Source of the DNA: Calonectria ilicicola
Taxonomy: Eukaryota; Ascomycota; Sordariomycetes; Hypocreales; Nectriaceae
DNA: 64,000 nt
Reading direction: 5' to 3'
NCBI GenBank assembly: GCA_020809705.1
Contig: CP085829.1
Location: 5,208,001 to 5,272,000 of the forward strand
Of this stretch, positions 47,100 to 59,062 are shown piece after piece (within the stretch, counting starts at the first letter, position 1; each line of letters starts with the position of its first letter). The translations under genes were made by a program, and so were the position numbers. The notes below the pieces were generated by a model, which was not told where the DNA came from, ran no database searches, and saw only the letters and a program-made list of their open reading frames with translations.

Positions 47100-49679
47100 A
47101 GTCAAGGCAAAAATTTTATGGATAGACTAGCGACGATGAAAAGACGTAAAACTTCTCAGGGAAGTGGGAGCATCATTTCCTTTGCATCTGTTAGACTTGC
47201 GGCCATCAACGACTTTGGCCAAAATCCATCTCGCAGCCAAGTTTTTGGCGAGCGACCTTAGAAAGGCGAGCAACGAGTTTTGCGGTCTATGTAAAGAGAG
47301 GAGTGAAGTGTCTGGCTCTGCATGTCGTTATGGTTGTTACGTTATGAGTTACGGAAGGAAAAAAAATACATATCATGAGATCGATTGCATCTTCACAGTA
47401 GAACCGTGGATATATCGATACACACCTGGCAATCTCTGATCCGTTGATTCTCAATTTGCATGACACGACAAAGCACTGGCGAGTTAGGTACCCTTTCTTG
47501 AGTCAAATATGCGAAAAAGTTAGCGTCTTTTTTCATGTAAAGAAAGGACAGTGGCAAATAATTTTAGATATCTGTGCCCCTGAGATGGACAGCTTGAGCT
47601 TTTCCGTCTCGCCTGTAAATGCCACTTCTCAGTAAGTGTCTACAAGATTCCAAGCCAGTGATGGAAGCCCTATCTGTTCATGGAGGGTCCAATGTCGGTG
47701 GGATTTCCAAGGAATGGCACAGCGAGTCCTGTCCAACCTTGTACAAAATGTGAGACTTACAGCATTAGATAGCTTTACTGAACCCTCATGCGCACCAGCA
47801 GTAGTAATATCCTCGCTTCCCTCAAAATCCACCCCATCACGACACTGACTCGATCCGGTCCATGGGCATCGCCGGTTCAATATGGAGGCCGCAAGCTCCG
47901 ACCGTAGTCGATATGAAAGATGATGCGCAAACGTCATGTCCAACTAGTGGCGTCTCGGTGAACTAGGTTGCATCCTTCGTGACATGTCACCTGTCCTCAA
48001 TCGATCCACAGCAACAGCGCGATTCGCGTTGCCCCCAATGACTTGCCACCATCGAACGCATCATCTTGTTCTATCCGGAACATCTAACGGAGACCCAGCC
48101 CACTTCGGATGGACAGCGGCGCAAGAAGGCGGCCCAGGAGGGTCCTCATCAGCCTCCCTCACCCTTGGCGTGCGTGCGTGTGTCGACCTTGCAGGATCAA
48201 AACGCCCAAGGGGATTCCCCCCCAACGCAATCTAAAGATGCGGTGAGACCAACGTATGATTAATTGATGACAGTGAGTGGCCAGAGGTGAGAAAGAAGCA
48301 AAAATGGTTGCTGCAAAACATGGCCAACCGGCTGCCTTGGGCATGTAAGTGCTCACTGCTGCAATGCACCCCAAAGACATACATGCATCTGAAACAGGTC
48401 CATCCACACACGAGTTTTCGGGGTGGCATGCATACGAGGCTTTTAAGGTTAGCCCGGGACTGTGGGGTGCGAGTTGAGCTGAGGCAGACCACAATTCTCT
48501 CATCAGCTCTCAACTGGACGGCATCATTTCCGCTAGTGGAGGAGGGCGTTGGTGGTTGAGCGCGGGGACTGTGCTTCCGCGGAGACCTGTCTCCTCGACA
48601 CGCGCCTTTGTTTCCTCGGTGGCAATGGCAATTATGCGACTCTGGCTACATCGAGTCGGTTTGTCCAGTATACAACTCGTTTGATCGGAAAGTATCTGAA
48701 CCAAGCAGAATTGAATTAAGTAATCTACTCCACGAGAGATGGATCCACATGCATGTTATCGGATATATCTCTCTGTGTGCAGATGAAATCCGGAGCACCA
48801 ATTATTCACAAGATGAGATGGAGGAAGTGACTCACGAGCCCTTCGCAACTGGTTGTGATTGATGTTTTTGAGATCTAGCGAGCGCTCAACTTCAGCGCCA
48901 TCATCATTCATTCCAACCATCTTGGTCGCAGTGCGTTTGACAGGTTGGTGTTTTTCGTTGAGCTGTTCTCCTGCATTCTTAAAGGGTCGTACGCAATAGA
49001 CGCGTAATCAAGGATAGTAATGGGGGATGAAAGAAGCTGCAGGCAAGTAGTTGGTTTTTTTTTTTTTGAAAAAAAAAAAATCGAGGCAAGTAAGTAGTTG
49101 TTGGCCAGATTAAGATGTAACAATCATGGTGGGTCTCGACGGCAGCATTATTTGAAACCCGAAGATGTGAGGTTTGAATATTTATCAAAAACATTCATAT
49201 TAAGATACCCAACGGATAAAACAATATGAAAACAGCACGTTTCGATGGACATGGGCTCATCTAAGCCCTTCGCTTTGTGGTCGCATATCGAGATGGGTGG
49301 AACTCTAGGGTAGCATTCACCACATAGCAATAGTGCATCACCAGAGCTCACCCATGGGCCGTGCCTTCTAGAAACAAAGAGTGGTAAAATTCATCATGAG
49401 AAAACAATACGATCCACTATAATTGGCTCAAGATTCATCTCCAGGCGCTTTTGCAGTGATCGCAGCGCGGTATTGGCGACGCCGTGGCATGTCGTTGGGA
49501 AAAATGCTAACCGATTAACAACCGACGAACAATGCTGGCGCTACTGGCCTTGGGTTGCTATTGTGGGGAGGGTGCCCCTCCATGATCGCACAGCGATGGC
49601 ACAGAACAATATCAACGAGATGAGGGGATCGCGTCTTGACGACGACATTAAATGCGCCGGTTAGCCCGCTAGTTGCGTG
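47100..49679. other. 2.6 kb spacer between FRS2 and RAM1
   Basis: Mixed composition. It includes the T13/A12 hairpin with flanking near-direct repeats at 49041-49100. No coding region supported. Confidence 0.4.
49041..49100. repeat. T13-G-A12 palindrome flanked by near-direct repeats
   Basis: T run 49055-49067 and A run 49069-49080 can pair. The flanks AGGCAAGTAGTTG (49041-49053) and AGGCAAGTAAGTAGTTG (49084-49100) are near copies in the same orientation. Confidence 0.7.
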
Positions 49680-51590
49680 ATGAAATCTCGACCTCGCTTG
49701 ACCCGACCTCGGCCACGCATCATCTTTCGGCACAGCAGCAACAGCAGCAGCAGCAACGGCGTCAACAGCAGTAGCAATAATAGCAATAGTCTCGGCAACT
49801 CCACCAACATCAGCGGTAACACTACAAGCAAGGGCAGGATGGCCGCCGCTGCAACCCAGAGTGCAGCGTCTTCCCCGCTGGGCGATGATGGATGGGTAGA
49901 GCCTTCAATCCCGCAGCTCTTCAAGTCGGAGCCGCCCATCCGCGACAGCCTCGAGACCATCTCGTCTCGCCTCCAGGACCAGACGGTCGAGGAGTGCCTC
50001 CCCTTTCTCACGGCCTACAATCATGCCGACTGCAACGCCCACGGCCTGCCCCATCTGGACCGCGGCCGCCACATCAACTTTCTGCACAGGCAGCTGGGCA
50101 AGTTGCCCGGCGGCTTCACATCCGCTGACCCAAGTCGGCCGTGGTTCTTCTACTGGTGTCTTGCCGGCCTCAGCCTCCTGGGCGAGGATGTGTCCACCTA
50201 CCGTCAGAGACTCATCGAGACAGTCCGGCCCATGCAGAACTCGCAGGGAGGCTTCGCCGGCGGCTTTGGACAGACGTCGCACCTCGCCACCACGTATGCA
50301 ACCGTGCTGTCGCTGGCCCTAGTCGGAGGGCAGGATGCCTACGACGTTGTCGACCGGCGGGCCATGTGGAGATGGCTGTGCTCCCTCAAGCAGCCTGATG
50401 GAGGGTTCCAGATGGCCCTCGGGGGCGAAGAGGACGTCAGGTATGTCATGTTTGCCCTCCTTCTCGCGCGCCGTGCCGTCGAGGCCCGCTTGTTCTCCCC
50501 CCATCCCTGACCAACATGCGCTCTAGGGGGGCCTACTGTGCAGCCGTCATCATCTCTCTACTCAACCTCCCTCTCGACCTGTCACCAGACTCGCCTGCAT
50601 GCTCTGCTGGCCACACCGGCCTGTTTACTGGCCTGGCCGACTACGTCCGCCGATGTAGGTTACCCAAAGACCCAGTATCGTTCTGATCGCTCACCAATAA
50701 GGCCAAACGTACGAGGGAGGCGTGTCGGCAAAGCCGGGCGTTGAAGCGCATGGTGCATATGCCTTTTGCGCTCTCGGATGCCTCTCCATCATTGATTCTC
50801 CACATCGAGCCATCCCGCAGTCAGTTCCCTCTTCCCCTCTTTACCTTGTCCACTGAAGGGGCGACATGAAAGCATTGCATGCTGACTTTGCCCCAAAAAA
50901 GACATATTGATGTTCCACTACTCATCTCTTGGCTGTCCGCGCGACAGTACGCCCCCGAAGGTGGTTTCTCGGGTCGTACCAACAAGCTCGTTGATGGTTG
51001 CTACAGTCACTGGGTCGGAGGTTGCTGGCCCCTGATCGAGGCCGCACTCAACGGACCTAGAGGGGCAGCGGCCAGTTCTGAAGGCCACCCGCTCCCGGAC
51101 GCGACGGGCAGCCTCTTCAGCCGAGACGGGCTGATCCGCTACATTCTGACCTGCTGTCAGGATCTGAGCAAACGGGGTGGCTTGAGAGACAAACCGAGCA
51201 AGTGAGTGACTGTTATCCTCCCTCCCTCCCTACCTACCTACTTGCCTGCCTGCCTGCTTTCCAGTCCGCCCACCCCCTTCCCCCTTTTCACTCGCATTTG
51301 ATGAGCCATACCAACCTTAACCGGTAACCTCTTTTAGGTACTCTGACGCATACCACACTTGTTATGTTCTCTCGGGGCTGAGCTCGGCCCAACATAAATG
51401 GAATTTGACTACCCCTCGTGCTCATGAGTCAATCATGGCAGGAGATGCATGGACTGTGTCACCCTACATGGAGGGCGAACAAATTTTCGATGAACAGGAC
51501 CGCGTCTGCACGGTTCACCCAGTTTACGTGATCCCGCAGCACAAGGTCGAGGAGATCCAGGCCTACTTTGGGACCAAGACTGGCTTCTAA
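49680..51590 (+). CDS. RAM1: Protein farnesyltransferase subunit beta
   Basis: Zinc enzyme that attaches farnesyl to CaaX proteins such as Ras and a-type pheromones. Exons: 49680-50440, 50527-50654, 50702-50819, 50902-51201 and 51338-51590, giving 519 residues. The core shows the alpha-alpha barrel repeats (SQGGFAGGFGQTSHLATTYA, QPDGGF, QTYEGG, APEGGFSGRTNKLVDGCYSH) and the zinc ligands Asp367 and Cys369 (VDGC) and His442 (DAYHTC). Exon 3 ends at CA|GTCAGT; other donors break the frame. The first about 50 residues are basic and then Ser/Asn-rich, encoded by AGC/AAC trinucleotide runs. A second Met in better context (CAGGATGGCC, 49839) may be the true start and would remove them. Intron 4 contains a CCCT/TACC/TGCC tetranucleotide array. 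Confidence 0.94.
51217..51258. repeat. CTCC/TACC/TGCC tetranucleotide array in RAM1 intron 4
   Basis: Three CTCC, about three CTAC and about three CTGC units in sequence, within the intron. Confidence 0.85.
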
Positions 51591-54500
51591 TCCACTCGTG
51601 GTGGGCGGCCCCTCCTGGAAAGATTGGCCGAGGCCATTCAAACGGCCAGTATCAGAATGAGAATGAACATGATTGTCACGTGTCAATGACAATGATAATG
51701 CCAATGCTGGCACCAAGGAGACATGGGGGTGTTGGAACTTTGATATCCTATATTCGGATCAATCCTTGGCCGTGTCAGAAATCTACTCGGTGCATTTTCC
51801 AAAGTGGTTCAGGATGGGATGGGCCATCTGTACTGTAAATTTTTTTTCCTTTTGTCAATGCTCGATACGATACGGCAGGCCATCTGCATCATCGAGGGAC
51901 ATTAAGATTACGGCCTATCCGTTTTTGAATTCAAGATACAGCACACGCCGTGCACCTTCCAAGGGAGAGCGGCAGCCGACATGCATGCGCCAGTGAGCTC
52001 CAAAGTAAGTGTGTGCTGCCGCGTGGGCAAGCTTTGATTTGAGGGGGGAACCCTATCCGGCCCATGGGTCGCCAGCATGGTTCGCCCGAAGGCGGTGGAC
52101 GTCTAGGTGGGATGCCACGGCGATTCGCCAATCCCGCGAGAGCTTCTATGGCGCCATGTCGTCAATGGGCATGGGAGAGAGCCAGCTCATCGTCTGGAGA
52201 AGCAGGGATGTCATCAATGGGCGCAAGGACGGTAGTATGGTATGCACACAGCTTGTTGGAGACTGCTTCAGTAAAAATCGAGAGGGGTAATGGAGGGCTG
52301 GTAGGCTTGGGGAGGGGATGATCCAACGCCGCACAGTCGCAGCAACGCAGTTGCAGGGTCTGCACATCATCTCGGACTCCAGGGCTGGGGGCCCGGCAGC
52401 CAGGCGAGAGGCGACGAGGGGACCCTTGACGGCCTGGACCAGAGCCGATGACCTTGCGTGCCCGCGGTTGTCACGGCGGCGCTTTCTTTTTGCAGATGTC
52501 GACACAGGAATCCAAGACATACATTGATGGAGCAGTCGGCAGTCAAAAGAGGGTCCGTCTTTATTGCCAGTGCCAACGCAAGATGATGGGTTAGTGACGC
52601 AGTCGTGGTGGGCTTTTGCCGTTGAAAGACCTAACCCAGTGCAGCTCGCATTGCGCAGACCAGACCAGACCGCAGACCGCTTCGCTGGCAGGGCACTTTG
52701 TAGGTCGAATGCGTCCGACGGGCTGCGAGGGCTTGCGTTGTGCCCGCAAGCCCGGGCCGTGTATGGCCACAACCGCGACCTGCCCCCGCCCATGCCTGGC
52801 GGCCGCATAGTAGGCGGCCAGGTCCTGTGCTCACGTACATACAGCTCTAGCAAATTCAAACATGGCCGACATGCCCCCCAAAACGTCAATCAGAGAGCCC
52901 GGGAGAAAAAGAGGGGCCGGGGAATTGTGTCTGCACATGTACATGTACAAGCACCGCGGGATTTCAGACGGATCCCGATGGTGGCTTGGACGGGGGAGGA
53001 GGGGCAGCCGAGACATGGGACGGCCGCATCCGTAGCTGTAGTTGAGCTGATCGACCTGATAAAAAAGATTTGCAGCGAGGTCTAGATGTTTTTCCTGTTG
53101 CTGTTGTGAGGTGGAAGATTTGCCCGTACCCACCATGACAAGAGTGGGCCAAAATACCAGGGTCTTGCAACGGTCAATGGCAATATACCTTTTTGGTTTT
53201 TTTTTTCTTTTTTAGCTCTCGATTGAGGTTGGCACTATGTCGACGGAATAGACCCATTGCAGATTGTTCGGTCTCGAAAAAGTATTGCCCCCCTCCTGGC
53301 CACGTCGGTATAGGTAGCATTGTTCAAGCATTGTTTAAGCACGACCAACAACTGGCTGGATTATGCCCCCTTCAATGGCACCCGATGATACGAGGACGAA
53401 GCGGGCAATGTATGACACGGGAACACGTCCTCCTTGAAGGGTCCTAAACCTCTGAGATCAGCCGCCGGGGAGCAGGCGAGGTCCTTGCTTCAGATCGTGA
53501 ATTGCGGGAGAACCCAGGATTCGATTACCGACGTGTTGGGGCCTGTGTTGGCAGCCAGGGTAATCCAGGCTTCAATTTCCCAAGAGCGCGGCGCCCTGGT
53601 CCGTGGGCTAATGTTTATTCTAAAAGCGCCAGTGACATCTTTGGTCTCCGTTGCTCATTTAGCCCAGCTTCAGGTTTTGGATTGTTTAGGTGGCGTTTTG
53701 GTGAGAAGCCCAACATATCCTACATGAGACGGCTTTAAGGATTGTCCCAGAGCGGAACAGCGGACGCCGATCGGCGGAGGACATCAATTTACATGTAAAG
53801 AATGGGGTGGCGAATTAATCATGCCAAGTATCTAGAAATCTTGCTTGTATCTGGCCCCTGCTGGCGAGAGGATCGTCAGATAATTGATTACCATTTCCGT
53901 CCAATGTTGCGTTGAAGACGACGATGATGTCGGCTTGCGTAAATGTGGCCAGGAATTAGATTGAATTGTAACTGGCGTAGCCTGCAACTAGGCCACATCG
54001 AACGACAATGTCCCGTGACATTCGAATCAAGTTGCTTGGTGTGGATTATTCAACAATATTGACAGGAGTTACACCCTGCTGGCACTAGGAAAAAACGGCC
54101 ATGAATGGGCCATTGTTTGATTCACAACACTACCTTGTATCATCATGGCGAGATGCGTGCCCCTCCTTGCCCCTCCCCTAGTCGATCCTGTTTCGGTCAA
54201 GACTCGAGGCCAGAGGAGCAAGAAAAAGGAACAAAACCGCAAGCTATGCAATTGAGGTGCCCCGAAAAGCGGCCGCAGGGCCGAGCCCTCGTTGTCTGAC
54301 GGGGCCGTCTGGCGCTGGACAAATGAGGTTGTTGCCAAATTCCAGGGCAGCACGGAGCCGGCAGCATCGGAGCGATCAGCTCCTTGGTTGTCGCCGGCCA
54401 GCTAGTTTCCGTGGACTGCTGGCGCTTATCGTCATCTGCTTCTGCTTGGTCTGAAAGCGATGGGATCCATCAGTGGACTATTTTGGGTGGCATCCCTAGG

Positions 54501-57500
54501 CCGTGGCCAGGTGCCGGGTGGAGGCGACTTCTCTCTCTCCAAAAAAAAAAAAAAAAAATGCAGTTGTTCAAGCCGAAACCTTGCTCGATGTTGTGCGGCA
54601 CAAGGGAGACGGAATCAGAAAACTTGTGGACATGTGCCATGGGATTCTGTGGCAGTCACGTCAGAGCGACTTAGCGGCCCCAGCGTCATTCTGGAAGAGT
54701 TCCAATTGTCGAATCGCTGTCAGTCATGGCTGGCCTGGCGGTGGTTCTCTCCACACATGGAGAATCCACACACCCACAGGCTCGCACAACTTTGGGGCCT
54801 TGGGGTGTGGATTTAGCTATGGCGTCGAGCATTTTTTGGAGCTAGCGGAACGTCTGCCACCCTGGTCAGCAACTTGTTGTCCCTCGGCGTTCAAGTTACG
54901 GTACCATCGTGCTGGCAATGGGCCAGCGAGGCCCTCGATACCAGAGAATGCACCCATCCGCAGCCAAGCAGAGCAAGGGTCAAGGGAACGTAGATGGGAT
55001 CAGACTCACCCCAGACTGCCCGATTCATCGACGGACACAACGGCACCGGGGGCGCACGAGCACAAGCACGAGCACAAGCACAAGCACGACTTTCTGGTGA
55101 GATGGGACGACCAAGGAATTAGTTCTGCACGTAGCAATTAGCAGCCATCTTAGGTGCTGTAGTGTAGGCATTCGACCGGGTCGAGTACCACGGCCACAGA
55201 GCAAGGTACCCCGCGCGCTCGGCTGGGTCGAGTACGTCTCGCTACATTGGGGACATTTCCCGTTGTTGATTGCAAAAATCAACAAGAAGCAATGCCAACT
55301 CATCATTGCATACGGGTTGAGGGCTCCTAAAGGGCCTGCCAATTTGCCTAGTTGCCTCGCCGCACGCCTCTTTTTTGCTTGTGCATCCCCCTCCCCCTCT
55401 TTTCCCTTCCTGCTCTTTTTGTGCGAGGTACCAGGTTCGGTAGGTATGTACTGTACTGTGCCAGGTTAGGGAGGGAAGGAGGGAGTACAGAGAGGGAGTA
55501 CAACAGCAAGTGCGGTACCTGTGCGCGCTCTCCCTTCCTCTGCCCTTCCTGTGTGACGCCTCCTGCTGGTCTCCGTCGCTTTTCGCAGCTGCACTCTATG
55601 TACCCCTTCCTTCCCTCTCGGGGCAGGTACCTAGTTGCAGGGAGTTAGTTGCGAGTCTAGGTTGGGAGGCGCCTCCATGATCCACCCAGAAAAACAAAAA
55701 CATATTCGCCGGATACCAACTCGCAACGGCCACGACGCCGTGAGAGGCCGGTCTACCTCTGACTTGGGGTTAGCTGCAGGGAAGTAGCCCGAGTCTCATG
55801 TACCACGTTGCAAAAAAATGAAAAAGAAAAGAAAGGAAAAAAAGGAAAAAGAGCCCAATCATCTCCCTCTCCTCCTCTCTCTCACGCAACGCAGCACAAC
55901 ACTACTCTACACAACCTTCAGCCACCTACATCGACAATATGCCCACATCATCGACCAGAATAGACCCCTCCATCATCTCGCAGAATCCGACCAATCAATC
56001 CTGCCACATTCACCGGTTCCTTCCACCACATCCCATCCCACAATGTGGTGCTGGGGGAGCCCTAACGGCCGGCACACCTTCGCCCACGCCCACGGCCTTG
56101 CCCACACGCAGCCAGACGCATGGCCCAGGGCAGGGATGTGACGGAGCATGGGAGTGATCCACTGGGCCAGCCACTGAATGTCCTGTTCATGCACGTCGTC
56201 GCGCTGCCTCACCGACCCTTTCCAAAGTAGACTCGTCGTGGTGGTGTTACTCCTGCGCTACAGCTGCTAGCATGTACTGTACTGCTCTGTCCCGTCTACG
56301 GAGTAGTCTGGGCGGCCTCGACGCGCCCCCTTATCCAGCCAGCATAATGCCCGGGAGCTTGCTGCGATCGACCTGCCTTGCCGCCCGTCGTTTGTGCTTT
56401 TCAGGGAGAGCAGAATATCGCTTGCGCCCTGTCACGACACCCGAGCGCCTAGCTGTGAGCCGTCCTGCCCATTTGAGTGCAGCGCAGAGCGTCACGCCCA
56501 CGTCGTTCGACTTCTTGGGCCTCTAATATGCCTCAGCGACCCGCGCGCTCTGGCACGCTGTGCGAATCACCCACGTTCCCAGCCGCCACATGGCGATGAG
56601 AACGTGGCCCGCTTTCACTGAGTCGCTGCCGTTGGCCCCCATTGCAACGCTCCAGTCCCCCCAGGCTCTATGCTAGGGCCTCCCAACGCGGTCGCCCATT
56701 CTGCTCGACGTGACGGGACGAGCAGCAGAAGCCGGCTTTGATACTTTCCGCTCTGTCGGTTGCGGTCGCAGCAGCGAATCGCAACAGCCGGAGCGTGACA
56801 GGTACCTAGCTTGACATGGCTCTTCCTGCATTTCCGGTTCTGGGGCGCTCGGCGTCGAATGGGATGGGCGACCTGGTCCCTCCGAGTTCCTCTTGGCCCC
56901 CTGTGGTCCCTTTGCTGTCCTTGTACGAGACGGTACTTGGGTCGTCGAAAAGCTGTGCATTAGTGGCCGCCAGAGGAGATCTCGGAGGTCCAGATGGTGG
57001 CAGCGAACCAGGCACATCCTGACTCTGACACTGTCGCGCAGCCTGTGAGAGTGTACAAGGTAATGTTTCTTCTCTCGCCCCCCCTCGCCGTCGGGTCACC
57101 ACCACTATGCCTGCCCCTCGCCCTCCGCTTCAATGACAGACGAGGTACCCGCCCCTGTGCCCAGCGTGGTCTCCTCTTTGCCACTGGGCTAGAGTCTGAG
57201 GAAATTACCATGCGGCCTTGGTCTGCATGGGCTTCGGACGCCGGTCCCATGTCAGGGTCTTGAACGGGCCTAATCTACATCCCCGATGCTGATACTGTAC
57301 CCCTTCTTACGAGTTTTGGTACATGTTTTGTACTCTACAGCAAGCCCCCCCCGCTGTCCCTGCTCAAAACATGGCGGCCGCGGCCCTGACCTTTGGGGCG
57401 GGGGGATATGCGAGGCATGAGAAAGGCAAGACCAGACTACTATGGCCGCAGATGAAAGGGAAAAAAAAAAAAAAAATAAAAACATAGAAACCAAACCAAG

Positions 57501-58307
57501 AGGGTCAAAAAATAGGCTAGGTGCCCTCCGCGGTAAGCCGGTGGCCGAGGGCGTTAACTTTGAGACTTATCAGAGATCGCCTGGTTGCTGCATCCATGTG
57601 TTGCGGTGGAGTGGCCTAGTCGCCAGCGGTTTTGATCAACTGGCAACCAGGTAGGCCAACACATCAAGATGGGTCACACTCTTTCGAGAGCCGCATCGTT
57701 GCTTGCATCTTGCCTCCATTCGCGCGTCGACCTTTGTCTCCAGACACCCCCGGTCCCGCGCTAACATGTCTGTTTGCAATAAAGGCACATGTCTCGCCGT
57801 CTGGAGCGTGCTTCTCGTTCACCCCAAATTGCACCAAGTCTGCAATGCGTAGTCCACCCTACTACTTCAACACACTCCCAAACCCCACACGATTTCCTCT
57901 CATTCTCACTTAACTAAATACGACTTGTCACGGCCATTTATTCTTGAAATCTCTTCCTTCTTGTCTACCTAAACTTGACACGAGCTCTGCTCAGGCCCAT
58001 TCTCGAACCATCCCCCGCCAAGCCAATCCTAACGGTCCGTTTCCCTCGTCGGGCTCAATTGCACACCAACCCTCGGGATTCAACCCTCTGCCCTCATTGC
58101 CTTCTGCCCGGAGCTCCCTCTCGTTCCTCTTGATCCCGGATTTATTTATTCTCGAAGCCCCTTCCTCGTGTCCTTGACTCTCTGGCCTGACCCCTAGTCG
58201 TCGAGCCGGGTTATACGCTTGCCCCGACGCACCTCGGCCGTCAAATTTTCATCGTTAGACCGACAAGTCCAACTACAACTACTACTACTACCACCGCCAC
58301 CACCAAG
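51591..58307. other. 6.7 kb gene-poor region
   Basis: No frame here gives a recognisable protein. Items seen: an A18 run at 54541-54558, a GCACAA/GCACGA hexamer array at 55053-55090, A/G-rich and C/T-rich blocks at 55810-55890, and an A run at 57459-57475. The last about 500 bp are pyrimidine-rich and look like the leader of the dsRBD-like gene. Confidence 0.4.
55053..55090. repeat. GCACRA hexamer tandem repeat
   Basis: Six or so units of GCACGA/GCACAA in a row. Confidence 0.8.
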
Positions 58308-59062
58308 ATGGGCGGTTTCTACATGCAGTACCTTGAGAGTAAGTGGAATGCCAATTCTTGCCCATCGCAGATCAACCCCGTCCCTCCGTATTAGTCGTCA
58401 TTGAAGAATTATTCGTATAAGTGGGGTGGCACCCGTGGGGAGGGGCAATGGCGCCCCCTCCCCCGTGTGATGGCCCTTGCATCACAATGGCGGGGAAGTG
58501 AGCCGAGCAGTGGTTGAGCGACTCACTTGTGCGCGTCACCTTTCCCCTGGCCTGAAAGCGATCTTCAATGGGCGGCTACGACAGTCTCAACCTGAAAGAC
58601 TGAGATGATTCACCTCCAGATCCGGCACACATGTCTGAATCATGAAAACCTTGCTATTGTGCCCAAGTCACTCATTAAAAAAGCGACTCCAAAGCTAACC
58701 AATGGCTTCAATTAGGCCTTTGCCGGCGTCGAGGATGGACGGATCCAATTTACGACTGTTACCGTGATCCTGCTGGCTACACATGCCTTGTTCTTGTCAA
58801 CGGTCGGGAGTACCAGACGGACCTCGCCTATGAGTCGGACCAGCTTGCCCAGGAGAACGCCGCCATGCGTGCCTTTATGGTGTGCCGTAACTTTTCCGTC
58901 AATGGAGGCATGCTTGCCCGCAATGGAATCGTTCAAGGCCTGCCTGCCCAGGAATCGAGCCGTCGCCGAAAGAGCCGCCACACATCCTCCCGGGACGGTG
59001 ACCGCCATAGCCGACGATCGGGGAACCACTCCAGTAGCAGCTCGACCGCTTCGTTTGAGTAA
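58308..59062 (+). CDS. Small protein with dsRBD-like core and Arg/Ser-rich tail, 125 aa
   Basis: Exon 1 is 58308-58338 (MGGFYMQYLE plus one base) and exon 2 is 58716-59062; the 377-nt intron (GTAAGTGG to AATTAG) splits a Ser codon. The core reads like a double-stranded RNA-binding fold (alpha-beta-beta-beta-alpha): WTDPIYDCYRDPAGYTC, then the strand LVLVNGREYQTDLAYE, then the C-terminal helix LAQENAAMRAFMVC, the position of the conserved KK-AK-AA helix of dsRBDs. The tail (about 88-125) is Arg/Ser-rich (SSRRRKSRHTSS) and ends Ser-rich. Start context ACCAAGATGG is good and a long pyrimidine-rich leader precedes it. Domain assignment is by pattern only; the helix lacks the Lys pair normally used to grip RNA, so binding is uncertain. 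Confidence 0.68.

Noticed and set aside
52146..52889. 247-codon frame on the - strand
   Set aside because: Composition is Arg/Ser/Pro/Cys-rich with no domain, no start context and competing frames on the other strand; typical of GC-rich spacer.
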